DNA of 64,000 nt from Amycolatopsis pithecellobii. Lineage in GTDB: Bacteria; Actinomycetota; Actinomycetes; Mycobacteriales; Pseudonocardiaceae. A program made the position numbers and the translations under genes. Below, one piece after another: positions 1 to 9,393 of this stretch. Each line of letters starts with the position of its first letter. The first letter of the stretch is position 1. Below the pieces are notes generated by a model. The model was not told the DNA's origin. It saw nothing but the letters and a program-made list of their open reading frames with translations, and did no database searches. Location of the stretch: the NCBI RefSeq assembly GCF_009707865.1, contig NZ_WMBA01000024.1, positions 38,272-102,271 of the forward strand, given 5' to 3'.

Positions 1-884
1 TGCAGTCGATCTTCGCCTCCGTCGGCGTGCACCTGCAGTCGTGCGATGCCAACGCGAACCCTTCCGGTATCGCTTCCTGCCTCGATCAAGCCGTCGCCGG
101 ACACGCCGGCGCGATTTTGACCGACTACATCCCCTACGAGTTGGCGCCCACGTCCTTCAGCGCGGTTCAAAAGGCCGGCATACCCGTCTACATCGGAGGC
201 GAGTCCGCACCGGCCGACGTCACGGCAACCCCGACGTTGCGGTTCGACAATCCCGACACCTACCAGTTCGCGACAATGCGCGGCATCATGAACACGGCGA
301 TCGCCGACTCCAACGGCAAGGGCCACATCCTGTTCCTCTCCACCCATGACGACCCGGCAGTGACACGGGCAGGCGAGTACGCCCAAACCTATGTCGCGAC
401 GGCCTGCCCGGACTGCGTGCTGACCACCAAACTCGTCTCGATTTCCCAGATTCGGACGCTGCCGTCACTGGTCAGCAGCGAACTGGTCAAGGATCCGTCG
501 ATCACCTATGTGATCCCGCAGTACGACTCCTACCTGGCCCCCGCGATCTCCGGAATCCAGTCCGCAGGCAAAACCGGCACCATCAAACTTGCCAGCGCAA
601 ACGCGTCCCTGGCGAATCTCCCCGCGGTCAAGACCAACCCGCAGGTGATGGCCGCGGTCGGCCATGACACGGCTTACTCCGCGTGGAGCATGGCCGACGC
701 CGCGCTGCGGCTGCTGGCCGGCCAGACTCCGCCGGACTCCTATCCGGTGCCGGTCCGTGCGTTCGCCAAGGACAACGTCACCGGTCTCGATCTGACGACC
801 GCGGGCGAAGCGAGCGGCAAGTGGTTCGGCGACGCCGCGGCGTACCAGGCCTCGTTCAAGAAGTTGTGGGGCTTGTCGTCATGA
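1..884 (+). CDS. ABC importer substrate-binding protein, type 1 (ribose/sugar-like), 5' end outside window
   Basis: Partial gene. The frame is open from base 3, so the signal peptide and first lobe are missing. The roughly 290 visible residues read as a periplasmic-binding-protein type 1 fold (Peripla_BP_4 kind): alternating beta/alpha segments, a PVYIGGE strand, and a C-terminal lobe with conserved LRLLAGQ before the end. It should capture a solute outside the membrane for the ATPase and permease that follow. Its stop overlaps the ATPase start (ATGA), so the three are one operon. Family members bind sugars, but this copy heads an aromatic or ring catabolism cluster, so the ligand may be a pathway substrate; that is inference. 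GTG at 27 is internal, not a real start. Confidence 0.85.
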   Translation, partial: QSIFASVGVHLQSCDANANPSGIASCLDQAVAGHAGAILTDYIPYELAPTSFSAVQKAGIPVYIGGESAPADVTATPTLRFDNPDTYQFATMRGIMNTAIADSNGKGHILFLSTHDDPAVTRAGEYAQTYVATACPDCVLTTKLVSISQIRTLPSLVSSELVKDPSITYVIPQYDSYLAPAISGIQSAGKTGTIKLASANASLANLPAVKTNPQVMAAVGHDTAYSAWSMADAALRLLAGQTPPDSYPVPVRAFAKDNVTGLDLTTAGEASGKWFGDAAAYQASFKKLWGLSS

Positions 885-2410
885 CCGATGCTGCGCCGCT
901 GGAAGTCGTGGGCCTGTCGAAGTCCTTCGGCTCCGTGAAAGCTCTACGCGACGTCGACCTCACCGTTCGTCGTGGCGAGGTGCACGGGCTGGTGGGCCAG
1001 AACGGATCGGGCAAGTCGACCCTGGTCAAGGTCCTCGCCGGCTATCACGCGCCCGACCGGGGGAGCGTCATCAAGGTCGAGGGCAAAGACCTGGGCGCGC
1101 AACCCAAGCTCCGGCACATGCGGGAGGCGGGCATCGCCATCGTGCACCAGGACTTCGGGCTGGTGCTGAACAAGTCGGTCGCCGAGAACATCGCGGTCGG
1201 CAGCTTCGTCCCGGCCCGGTGGAGCCGGCGGGTGAACTGGCGGCGCGAGGAGCAGGTCGCGGCCGATCTGTTGTCCCGCCTCGAATCACACATCGATCCG
1301 CGCGCGATGATCGAGGACCTGTCACCGGCAGATCGCTCGATCGTCGCGATTGCGCGGGCACTGCGCAATCAGCGTCCCGGCAGCGGGGTCATCGTGTTGG
1401 ACGAGTCCACGCGGGCGCTACCGAAGGATGCGCTGGAGGACTTCTACCGCACCCTGCGGGGAGTGGTGGCCGCGGGCGGCTCGGCGCTGATGATCTCGCA
1501 CAATCTCGAGGAGATCATGCAGGTCACCGACCGGGTGACGGTGCTGCGCGACGGAGCCAAGTCCGGTCCGACGATGACGACCCGCGACAGCTCCGAAGCA
1601 GAGATCGCCCTGCTGATGCTCGGCAAGATCGTCACTCAGGACGTCCATACCCGGGTCAACGAGTCACCGCGCGCACCCATCCAGGTGCGGGGCCTGTCCG
1701 GGCGTCTGCTGACGGGTGCCGATCTCACCGTCCGCCCGGGTGAGGTCCTCGGGGTGAGCGGGGTGGCCGGCTCCGGCTGGGACGAGTTGCCCTATCTGCT
1801 GACGGGGGCACGCCGAGCGTCCTCGGGGACGGTGGAGATCGACGGCCGCGTCATCGATCTGTCCACGGCAGGGCCGGCTCGCTGCATTGCCGCCGGTCTT
1901 GCATTGCTGCCCGAACACCGCATCGATCACGGCCTGGCCATGACCCTGACCGTGGCTGAGAACATCACGCTTCCCCGGGTGCGTCGCCGGGGCAGCCCGT
2001 GGCATATCGGTCGCCGGTGGCAGCGTCGGGAGACTGACGCCGTCCTGGACGGGCTCGACGTCCGGCCCCGCCGGGCCGACATCCCGGTCGGCCAGCTCAG
2101 CGGAGGAAATCAGCAGAAAGTGATGCTCGGAAAGTGGCTTGAGGGTCAACCGGAGTTGCTCGTTCTCCACGAACCCACGCAGGCGGTCGATGTCGGTGCC
2201 CGCGAGGACATCCTGAAGGCCATCGCCGCGATCGCCGGCCGGGGCGTCGCCGTTGTCGTCGCCTCGATCCAGCCGGCCGATCTCGCAGCGGTCTGTAACC
2301 GCGTCCTGATCTTTCATTCCGGTCGAGTAACCCACGAACTGTTCGCACCGGCTCCCGATGACATCGTTGATGCCGTGTATGGCGGTCATCTCGAGCTGCA
2401 GGAAGGCTGA
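881..2410 (+). CDS. ABC importer ATP-binding protein with two ATPase domains (RbsA/MglA type)
   Basis: 509 residues, the usual length for RbsA/MglA-type double ATPases energising a sugar-type importer at the inner face of the membrane. Domain 1 has Walker A GQNGSGKST (residues 39-47) and Walker B VIVLDEST, but its signature is degenerate (LSPAD where LSGGQ is expected). Domain 2 has the reverse pattern: a P-loop without Lys (GVAGSGWDE), an intact LSGGNQQK signature and LLVLHEPTQAVDVGA. A weak second P-loop is normal for the family; the poor first signature is less so. The ATG overlaps the upstream stop by ATGA. An upstream in-frame extension to 683 is spurious because it lies inside the binding-protein gene. 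Confidence 0.9.
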   Translation: MTDAAPLEVVGLSKSFGSVKALRDVDLTVRRGEVHGLVGQNGSGKSTLVKVLAGYHAPDRGSVIKVEGKDLGAQPKLRHMREAGIAIVHQDFGLVLNKSVAENIAVGSFVPARWSRRVNWRREEQVAADLLSRLESHIDPRAMIEDLSPADRSIVAIARALRNQRPGSGVIVLDESTRALPKDALEDFYRTLRGVVAAGGSALMISHNLEEIMQVTDRVTVLRDGAKSGPTMTTRDSSEAEIALLMLGKIVTQDVHTRVNESPRAPIQVRGLSGRLLTGADLTVRPGEVLGVSGVAGSGWDELPYLLTGARRASSGTVEIDGRVIDLSTAGPARCIAAGLALLPEHRIDHGLAMTLTVAENITLPRVRRRGSPWHIGRRWQRRETDAVLDGLDVRPRRADIPVGQLSGGNQQKVMLGKWLEGQPELLVLHEPTQAVDVGAREDILKAIAAIAGRGVAVVVASIQPADLAAVCNRVLIFHSGRVTHELFAPAPDDIVDAVYGGHLELQEG

Positions 2411-2413
2411 CCC

Positions 2414-3460
2414 ATGACACAGACCCGCCGCGCCGATGAGACCACCGGCCCGGACGTCATCGAGACCGGCCAAGCCGACGCCCGCCCTCGCGTGCCGGAC
2501 AGGCGTCGCGCCGTCGACCCGAGGCGTTTCGTGAGCCGCTACGCCATCGTCGGCATTTGGGCACTGATGACCCTGCTGTATGCCGGGCTCATGCCCCACA
2601 CCTTCTTGCAGGTGGCTACCTTCCGGACCATCTTCTCATCCCAGCAACCGCTCGTTTTCCTTGCCGTCAGCGCCTTGCTCACGTTCGTCGTCGGGGAATT
2701 CGACCTGTCCATCGCATCGACCCTCGGTCTGTCCGCGACCATCGTGCCGGTGCTGGTAACCCAGCAGGGCTGGAGCTTGGGCCTGGCCTGCGTGGTGGCG
2801 ATCTTGGCGAGCTCGCTCGTCGGCCTGATCAACGGGCTGCTCGTGGTGAAAGTCGGCGTCCAAGCGCTCATCGTGACCCTCGGCAGCTCCACCCTGTTGC
2901 TCGGCCTGGCCTCCTTGATCTCCCACCAGGCCACGGTGTCGGGCCTGCCGGTCAGTTTCGGCGACATCGCCCTGCATCAGGTGGCTGGTCTGCCCATCAG
3001 CTTCTTCTACGGCGTCGCTCTGGCCCTCGGTGTCGGGTATCTGCTCATCTTCACCCCGCTGGGCCGGCACATGACCTTCGTCGGCGCCAACCGTGAGGTT
3101 GCCCGTCTCGCCGGTGTCGGCGTCGACCGGATCCGAATCGGCGCGTTCGTCGCGGGCAGCACCGTCGCCGGGGTCGGCGGCGTGCTCCTCGTCGCGGCGG
3201 CGGGCGGGTTCGACTCGACGACCTCGCCGACCTATCTGCTGCCCGCCTTCGCCTCGGTCTTTTTGGGCACGGCGGTGATTCGTCCCGGGCGGTTCAACCC
3301 GATCGGCACCCTGGTCGCCATCTACTTCCTCGCCACCGGCATCCTCGGGCTCCAGCTGCTGGGACAAAGCGGCTGGATTGAGAACGCCTTCTACGGAGCT
3401 GCGCTGATCATCGCCGTGTCGATTGCGACGATCGTGCGCCGGCGCACCGCCTCCAGTTGA
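2414..3460 (+). CDS. ABC importer permease (RbsC type)
   Basis: 348 residues with a hydrophilic N-terminal tail of about 45 residues, then about eight to ten hydrophobic helices. The RbsC/BPD_transp_2 hallmarks are visible: VVGEFDLSIAS near the first helices and the GANREVARLAGV EAA-type loop that docks the ATPase. It forms the membrane channel for the binding protein and ATPase upstream. The start is 3 bases after the ATPase stop. One permease gene for a double ATPase gives the usual homodimeric RbsABC architecture. Confidence 0.9.
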   Translation: MTQTRRADETTGPDVIETGQADARPRVPDRRRAVDPRRFVSRYAIVGIWALMTLLYAGLMPHTFLQVATFRTIFSSQQPLVFLAVSALLTFVVGEFDLSIASTLGLSATIVPVLVTQQGWSLGLACVVAILASSLVGLINGLLVVKVGVQALIVTLGSSTLLLGLASLISHQATVSGLPVSFGDIALHQVAGLPISFFYGVALALGVGYLLIFTPLGRHMTFVGANREVARLAGVGVDRIRIGAFVAGSTVAGVGGVLLVAAAGGFDSTTSPTYLLPAFASVFLGTAVIRPGRFNPIGTLVAIYFLATGILGLQLLGQSGWIENAFYGAALIIAVSIATIVRRRTASS

Positions 3461-3482
3461 GAGAGAAGACGAGAGTAATCAC

Positions 3483-4451
3483 ATGGGTTACGTCGCACTG
3501 GAAGAAGCCTTCGCCATACCGGAACTGGCGGCGCGGCAACCGCCCACCGAGATGCGCATCCGCGCCAAGCAGGAATACGCCGGACTGTGGGCCGAGCGCC
3601 TCGCCGACTTCGAGCGGTACCGCATCCCTGACATGGATGAGCACGGAATCGACATCCAGGTGCTCTCCCTCAGCGTGCCCGGGATCCAGGCCGACACCGA
3701 TCCGGCGAACGCCGTCGAGAACGCCGTCTTCGCCAATGACTACCTCGCGGAGGTGATCACGCGTTTCCCCGATCGCTTCCGGGGCTTCGCCGCGTTGCCG
3801 CTGCAGGATCCCGACGCGGCCGTCCGTGAGCTGCAGCGGTGCGTGACCGACCTCGGCTTCGTCGGAGCCTTCGTCAACGACCACACCGACGGCCGGTACC
3901 TCGACGATCCAGTCCACGACGAGCTGTGGGGTGCACTGGAAGAATTGGCCGTGCCGCTGTACTTGCATCCCGGATCGATTCCCGTCGACGACTGGGCGGT
4001 GCTCCAGGGCCGGCCCGAACTGTACGGGGCGAGCTGGAGCTGGCAGGCGGAAACCGGTGGCCATGCGATGCGGCTGGTGTACGGGGGCGTCTTCGACCGT
4101 CACCCGGCAGCGACACTGATCCTGGGTCACCTCGGCGAGTTTCTGCCGTTCCAGCGGAGCCGCTTCGACTCCAGATATCGCACATTGCAGGTCCAGACCC
4201 CGCTCGAACTGCCCCCGTCGGCGTATTTCGGCCGCAACATCGTGATCACCACGACCGGTGTTTTCGCACCCGAGGCCATCCAGGCCGCCGTGCTCAATAT
4301 CGGCCCGGACGCGGTGTTGTTCTCGGTGGACTACCCCTATGAGGACACCGCGGCGGCTGTGGCCGCCGTAGCCGACGCCGACCTGCCGGAGCCGGTGAAG
4401 CAGCAGATTTTCCACGAGAACGCCCGTCGCCTACTACGTCTCCACCAGTAA
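3483..4451 (+). CDS. Amidohydrolase-family aromatic acid decarboxylase (2,3-dihydroxybenzoate/gamma-resorcylate decarboxylase-like)
   Basis: 322 residues, the length of the ACMSD-like decarboxylases. It opens with VALEEAFAIPE, very close to the N-termini of 2,3-dihydroxybenzoate and gamma-resorcylate decarboxylases, and keeps LPLQDPDAAVRELQRCV, the metal-ligand His of LYLHP, HLGE and the Asp of LFSVDYPYED. The third residue of the E-x-H motif is Ala (EEA), the pattern of fungal 2,3-dihydroxybenzoate decarboxylase rather than gamma-resorcylate decarboxylase. It probably removes CO2 from a hydroxylated benzoate without a redox cofactor. ATG 3483 was chosen because it starts the conserved block; an upstream in-frame start lies inside the permease gene. 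Confidence 0.85.
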   Translation: MGYVALEEAFAIPELAARQPPTEMRIRAKQEYAGLWAERLADFERYRIPDMDEHGIDIQVLSLSVPGIQADTDPANAVENAVFANDYLAEVITRFPDRFRGFAALPLQDPDAAVRELQRCVTDLGFVGAFVNDHTDGRYLDDPVHDELWGALEELAVPLYLHPGSIPVDDWAVLQGRPELYGASWSWQAETGGHAMRLVYGGVFDRHPAATLILGHLGEFLPFQRSRFDSRYRTLQVQTPLELPPSAYFGRNIVITTTGVFAPEAIQAAVLNIGPDAVLFSVDYPYEDTAAAVAAVADADLPEPVKQQIFHENARRLLRLHQ

Positions 4452-4493
4452 TCGATCAGCGACCCCGGGCAGTAGACGAAGGAGCCACGAGCC

Positions 4494-5243
4494 ATGAACC
4501 ATCCCACGCATGCCGGCCGCGTCGCAGTGGTCACCGGCGGAGCCCGCGGGTTCGGGCGCGCGATCGCAGCCGGCCTGGCCGGCCGGGGCGCCGATGTCGC
4601 GATCCTCGATCTGGTCGACGCCGCCGAGACGGTCGGTGACGTCACCGCTGCCGGCGCCAAGGCGTCGTCGGTGGTCACCGATATTTCCGATCCCGAGCAG
4701 GTCGCCCAAGCCGCGCGGGCGGTCCTGGACATGTTCGGCAAGGTCGACATCCTGGTGAACAACGCCGGTGTGATCGCCGTGAACGACTTCTGGGAGACCG
4801 ACTATCCGACCTGGCGCCGGATTCACGCAATCAACCTGGATTCCCAGTTCCTGCTGGCCAAGGAGTTCGCGGGCGCCATGCGCGAAAACGGGTGGGGCCG
4901 GATCGTCAACATCGCCTCGAACACGCTCGGGGTCGTCGCCCCCCAACTCACGCCCTACATGGCGAGCAAAGGGGGCGTCGTCGGGTTCACCCGAGGTTTG
5001 GCCACCGACCTGGCCGGATACGGCATCACTGTCAACGCGGTCGCTCCCACCGCGTCCTCGACGCCCGGCGGGAAGGAGCTCATCTCCCCGGAGGCGTTGG
5101 AGTATTCCGCGCGCATGCAGGCAATCAAACGAGTCGGGACGGCCGACGACATCGTGGGCACCGTCTGCTTCCTGACCAGTGACGATGCGGCATTCATGAC
5201 CGGCCAGACCCTGGTCACCGACGGCGGCTGGATGCGCGTGTGA
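4494..5243 (+). CDS. Short-chain dehydrogenase/reductase (SDR)
   Basis: 249-residue classical SDR. The nucleotide-binding motif is TGGARGFGRAIA near residue 13, NNAG follows at about 90, and the catalytic Tyr155 and Lys159 (YMASK) follow a Ser in NIASN. The C-terminal TGQTLVTDGGWM is typical of FabG-like SDRs. It oxidises or reduces an alcohol/ketone with NAD(P). GAAGGAG precedes the ATG. It lies between a decarboxylase and a hydrolase in the same operon, so dihydrodiol or hydroxy-acid oxidation is possible, but substrate cannot be read from sequence. Confidence 0.85.
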   Translation: MNHPTHAGRVAVVTGGARGFGRAIAAGLAGRGADVAILDLVDAAETVGDVTAAGAKASSVVTDISDPEQVAQAARAVLDMFGKVDILVNNAGVIAVNDFWETDYPTWRRIHAINLDSQFLLAKEFAGAMRENGWGRIVNIASNTLGVVAPQLTPYMASKGGVVGFTRGLATDLAGYGITVNAVAPTASSTPGGKELISPEALEYSARMQAIKRVGTADDIVGTVCFLTSDDAAFMTGQTLVTDGGWMRV

Positions 5244-5293
5244 TCCGCAAGGCAACAGCGCCGCCAAGCACGAGAAATCAGGAGGACATCATC

Positions 5294-6253
5294 ATGGCAA
5301 CGACTACCCAATCACCGTTGAGCGAGGACCAGATCGACCGCCTCATCGAATCGATGGCCGATTCCTATGGACAGCAGGCCCGCTCACCGATCCTCCAATC
5401 CCCAGCCGAGCAGGGCCTGGATTTCGAAGAGATCTCCTTCCAAGCCACCGACGGGGTGCCGATCGAGGGCTGGTTCATTCCTGCCGCCGGGTCGGACAAG
5501 TTGATCATCGCCAACCACCCCCGCGGCTTCAGCCGAGCCGGAATGCCGTCGCACCTGGAACCCTGGAAGTCGGTGTGGGAACGCAGCGGTAACGGGTTCG
5601 AGATCGACTTCCTGCCGGACTACAAGATCCTGCACGACGCCGGGTACAACGTGTTGACCTACGACCTGCGCAACCACGGACACAGCAGCGCGGCCAACGG
5701 TGGCATCGTCTCCAGTGGCCTGTTCGAGTCTCGCGATGTCCTCGGCTCGCTGCGATATGCCCGCGAACGGCAGGACACCTCGGCGATGACCGTGGGCCTG
5801 TTCAGCCGTTGTCTCGGCGCGAACTCCACAATGTATGCAATGGCGCGAGAACCGCGCGCGTTCGACTCGGTGCGATGCCTGGTCGCCTGCCAGCCCCTTA
5901 CTCCGTCCTCGATCGCACGACGCCTGCTGATCCTGGCCGGCGTGCCGGACGAGCGTGTCGCTGATTCCCTCGCCGAGCTCGACCGGCGGATGGTGCTCCG
6001 GACGAGTATCAGCTTCGCGCAACGGGACGTGAAGGAGTGGGCAAAAACCATCCGAACGCCGACCTTCATCTACCAGGTACGCGATGACATCCTCACCACC
6101 CGGGATGACGTCCAGACGATCTTCGACAATCTGAGCGCCGCCGACAAGGATCTGCTGTGGATCGAGAACAGTACGGCCCGCTGGGACGGATACGCCGAGT
6201 TCCAGCGCCGTCCCACACCGATGCTGCAATGGTTCGCCACTCACCTGGGCTGA
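5294..6253 (+). CDS. Alpha/beta hydrolase with Cys in the nucleophile elbow
   Basis: 319 residues, alpha/beta-hydrolase fold: NHPRGFSRAG, a YDLRNHGHS strand-loop, and a nucleophile elbow FSRCLGANS. The elbow is S-x-C-x-G, so Cys173 sits where Ser (or Cys, in dienelactone hydrolases) is the nucleophile. Near the C-terminus, where the catalytic His should be, the sequence reads ENSTARWDGYAEF; no clear His is in place. AGGAGG at 5280-5285 sets ATG 5294 as the start. It could be an esterase, a lactonase or a non-hydrolytic member; the triad needs structural checking. Confidence 0.75.
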   Translation: MATTTQSPLSEDQIDRLIESMADSYGQQARSPILQSPAEQGLDFEEISFQATDGVPIEGWFIPAAGSDKLIIANHPRGFSRAGMPSHLEPWKSVWERSGNGFEIDFLPDYKILHDAGYNVLTYDLRNHGHSSAANGGIVSSGLFESRDVLGSLRYARERQDTSAMTVGLFSRCLGANSTMYAMAREPRAFDSVRCLVACQPLTPSSIARRLLILAGVPDERVADSLAELDRRMVLRTSISFAQRDVKEWAKTIRTPTFIYQVRDDILTTRDDVQTIFDNLSAADKDLLWIENSTARWDGYAEFQRRPTPMLQWFATHLG

Positions 6254-6266
6254 GCGGGGAACGCCA

Positions 6267-7898
6267 ATGAATACAGACGCGGACATCCTCGTCGTCGGGG
6301 CCGGACACAACTCGCTCATCGCCGCCGCCTACCTCGCCACCGCCGGCAAGAAGGTCCTGGTCCTGGAACGCAACGACTACCCCGGCGGCGGGGTGGCCAG
6401 CGCCGAGCTCGCCGAGCCCGGCTTCCTGGACGAACTCCACAGCCTCATCCATGTCCGGATCCTGCCCAACCCGGTCATCGCCGATGACGAGCTGGGACTG
6501 CTGAGCCGCTACGGCCTGGAATACATCCCCATCGAAACCCCCCACGCCGCGATATTCGAGGACGGAACGTTCATCCCCATCTGCCGCGACCGTGCGCAGA
6601 CGATGGAGCGGATCCGTCAGATCTCACCGCGCGACGCCGACGCCTACGACCGGTTCATGGACCTCGCGGTAGGCATCGTCGAGCACGTCACACCGGGCTT
6701 CTTCGTCCCACCGATACCTCGAAGCCAACAGGTCGCCGGACTCGAGAAGACCCATATCGGGCAGGAAATCCTGCGCGTGACCGGCATGAGCGTCACCGAC
6801 GTGCTCGCTGAATGGTTCGTTGATCATCGCGTGCGGATTGCGCTGGCCCGGATGGCGTCCGAACTCACGCTGGCCCACCCGGATGACCTGAACACCGGCA
6901 TGATCACATTCCTCGCACCCGGACTGAACGAGCTGTACGGCATGGCGTTACCGCGCGGGGGCGGGTCGGCCTTCACCGCCGCTTGCGTCCGCTGCATCGA
7001 GGACCACGGCGGGGAAGTCCGCACGTCCGTGCACGTCGAGAAGGTCCTCAGCCGGGATGGCCGCGCGGTCGGCGTACGCACAGGCGAAGGTTCCGAGCTG
7101 ACCGCGAAGGATGCGGTGCTGGCCTCGATCCATCCGTACCGCTTGGGTGACATGGTCGAGGGCCTGGACGTGAAGACGGCCCGCCGAGCCGCGCGGACCA
7201 CCCTCGCCCCGTACAGCGCCTTCGTGGTGCATGCGTCCTTGGAAGAGCCCCTACGGTTCAAAGCCGACCCAGAGGCTGACAACGTCATCTGGAACACCGT
7301 CAGCCCGACCAGCCTGGACAGCGTCACCGAGTCGTTCGACGACATGCGCCGAGGTCGGCTACCACGTGTACCGATGCTCGAGGCGGGCTGCCCGTCCGTC
7401 GCCGACCCGAGCCGCGCCCCGGAGGGCATGGCCAACCTGCACATGCTGTCGCTGACCTCCCTGAATCTGGCCGATGGCGGTCCGGCTCGATGGCGGGCGA
7501 TCCAGGAAGAATATTGCCGGCGGCTGTTCGACCGGCTCGCCGGCTTCACGAACAACCTGCGACCAGGCTTGGTGCGCGCGCAGGCGTTCATCACCCCGCT
7601 GGACCACGAACTGAACAGCCTCAGCTTCGCCGGGGGCGACTACACCGGCGTCGCCTCGTTCGGGCACCAGATGGGCGACGCCCGGCCGACACGGGAGTTG
7701 AGCGGCTACGCAGTACCGGGGGTAAAGGGTCTGTACCTGACTGGTCCGTTCATGCATCCCGGCGGCGGTGTTGTCGGCGGCGGACGGCCAACCGCTATCA
7801 GAATGTTCGCCGATCTCGACATCCCGTTCGGGCCGTTCCGGCGCTCGGCCACCGCCACCCCAAGCCCGGCCCCGGCCGGCTCAACAGCAGAAAGGTGA
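6267..7898 (+). CDS. FAD-dependent oxidoreductase, phytoene-desaturase-like (COG1233 type)
   Basis: 543 residues. The N-terminus carries a dinucleotide-binding motif, VVGAGHNSLIAAAYL (residues 9-23), followed by an Glu-containing VLVLERNDYPGGG stretch that contacts FAD. Near the end, GLYLTGPFMHPGGGVVGGG is the conserved C-terminal FAD motif of phytoene dehydrogenase-like enzymes. Such proteins oxidise or isomerise C-C bonds in varied catabolic or biosynthetic roles. It sits 13 bases after the hydrolase and 4 bases before the aldehyde dehydrogenase, so all belong to one operon. Substrate unknown. Confidence 0.85.
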   Translation: MNTDADILVVGAGHNSLIAAAYLATAGKKVLVLERNDYPGGGVASAELAEPGFLDELHSLIHVRILPNPVIADDELGLLSRYGLEYIPIETPHAAIFEDGTFIPICRDRAQTMERIRQISPRDADAYDRFMDLAVGIVEHVTPGFFVPPIPRSQQVAGLEKTHIGQEILRVTGMSVTDVLAEWFVDHRVRIALARMASELTLAHPDDLNTGMITFLAPGLNELYGMALPRGGGSAFTAACVRCIEDHGGEVRTSVHVEKVLSRDGRAVGVRTGEGSELTAKDAVLASIHPYRLGDMVEGLDVKTARRAARTTLAPYSAFVVHASLEEPLRFKADPEADNVIWNTVSPTSLDSVTESFDDMRRGRLPRVPMLEAGCPSVADPSRAPEGMANLHMLSLTSLNLADGGPARWRAIQEEYCRRLFDRLAGFTNNLRPGLVRAQAFITPLDHELNSLSFAGGDYTGVASFGHQMGDARPTRELSGYAVPGVKGLYLTGPFMHPGGGVVGGGRPTAIRMFADLDIPFGPFRRSATATPSPAPAGSTAER

Positions 7899-7902
7899 CG
7901 AC

Positions 7903-9393
7903 ATGGAACTCACTCTGTCGCGGACCCGCGAGGCGTCGACCCAGCTCAGCCGGCAGCGTGTGTACGGGCAGTTCATCGGTGGAGAGTGGGTCGAGAGCGA
8001 CAGCGGACAGACCATTCCCCTGCACAATCCCGCCACGGGAGCGGTGCTCGCCTACGTTCAGGCCGGTAACGCCAAAGACGCGGAGAGGGCCGTGGAAGCC
8101 GCGGCCACGGCGTTCTCGAAATGGGCTCTCTCCTCGTCGAGGCAGCGGCAGGCATTGCTGCTCGCCATAGCCGACCGACTCCGAGCGCGTCATTTCGAAT
8201 ACGCGATGATGGAAACCTTGAACAACGGCAAGCCGATCTCCGAATCGTTCCACATGGACATCAACTGGGCCATCGATCAGTTTGAATACTTCGCCGGCAG
8301 CGCCTGGCACATCCGCGGTGAAACCTTCGACTTCGAAGACGCGACCATGCTGGTACACCGAGAGCCCGTCGGGGTCGTTGCCCAGATCATTCCGTGGAAC
8401 GTGCCGCTGACAATGGCCGCCATGAAGCTGGCCCCCGCACTGGCGGCCGGCTGCACAGTGGTGCTCAAACCGGCCGAAGTGGCGTGCTGGTCTGTCATGG
8501 AGTTCATCAACGACATCGCCGACCTGGTGCCCCCCGGTGTCATCAACGTGATCACCGGTTACGGCTCGGACGTCGGCGAGGCACTCGTCCAACATCGGAA
8601 GGTCCGAAAAGTAGCCTTCACCGGTTCTCGGCCCACCGCGCAGAAAATCATGACCTACGCGTCGGCGAACATCATCCCGCAGACGATGGAACTTGGCGGG
8701 AAGTCGGCGAACATCGTCTGCGACGATGCCGATATCGACGCCGCAGCCATGTCCGCTGTCATCTCGACGTACTTCAACAAGGGCGAGGTCTGCCACGCGG
8801 GAACTCGCACCTTCGTGCACGAGGCAGTCGAGGATCAATTCCTGGAGGCGTTCACCGCCAAGCTCGCCGCCATCCGGCAGGGTGACCCTCTCGATCCCGC
8901 GACCCAGCTGGGCGCGATGGCCTCCCGGGCACAGTTCGACAAGGTCAATCGCTATCTACAACTCGGTCGAGACGAGGGGGCCACAATCCACGTCGGTGGC
9001 AAGGCGGCCACCGTCGCCGGCCTGGACAACGGCTTCTTCATCGAACCGACCATCTTTACCGACGTGCGTAACGACATGCGCATCGCCCAAGACGAAATCT
9101 TCGGACCAGTCAACTGCGTCATTCGCTGGAACGACGAACAGGACATGCTGAGGCAAGTCAATGACGTCGAGTACGGACTCGGTGGAGGTATCTGGACCAA
9201 TAATTTGCGCCGCGCTCACCTGCTCGTCCGCGGCATGGAAACCGGGATGATCTGGATCAACCGCTACTACAACTTCAAGCCGGGAATGCCGACGGGCGGA
9301 TACAAGCAGAGTGGTTTCGGTCGTGAGCAGTGCTTGGAGACGTTGGCGCACTACACCCTCACGAAATCGGTGGTGATCAATCTGGAGGAGTGA
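7903..9393 (+). CDS. NAD(P)-dependent aldehyde dehydrogenase
   Basis: 496 residues, full length for the ALDH superfamily. Visible landmarks are IIPWNVPLTMAAMKLAPAL, the cofactor loop FTGS, general base Glu263 in MELGGKSAN, nucleophile Cys297 in GEVCHAG, and EIFGPV. It oxidises an aldehyde intermediate to the acid. The first 45 residues of the longest reading frame are an upstream overlap with the flavoenzyme gene; ATG 7903 has GAAAGG in front and was chosen. Last gene of the first operon; the DNA after it is scar tissue. Confidence 0.92.
   Translation: MELTLSRTREASTQLSRQRVYGQFIGGEWVESDSGQTIPLHNPATGAVLAYVQAGNAKDAERAVEAAATAFSKWALSSSRQRQALLLAIADRLRARHFEYAMMETLNNGKPISESFHMDINWAIDQFEYFAGSAWHIRGETFDFEDATMLVHREPVGVVAQIIPWNVPLTMAAMKLAPALAAGCTVVLKPAEVACWSVMEFINDIADLVPPGVINVITGYGSDVGEALVQHRKVRKVAFTGSRPTAQKIMTYASANIIPQTMELGGKSANIVCDDADIDAAAMSAVISTYFNKGEVCHAGTRTFVHEAVEDQFLEAFTAKLAAIRQGDPLDPATQLGAMASRAQFDKVNRYLQLGRDEGATIHVGGKAATVAGLDNGFFIEPTIFTDVRNDMRIAQDEIFGPVNCVIRWNDEQDMLRQVNDVEYGLGGGIWTNNLRRAHLLVRGMETGMIWINRYYNFKPGMPTGGYKQSGFGREQCLETLAHYTLTKSVVINLEE

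Noticed and set aside
683..880. 66-residue N-terminal extension of the double ATPase
   Set aside because: It lies inside the binding-protein gene in another frame and shows no family similarity; the ATGA start at 881 fits the family length.
1664..2599. Long minus-strand frame opposite the ATPase
   Set aside because: Shadow of a G/C-rich gene: Arg/Gly/His-rich, no domain and no ribosome site.
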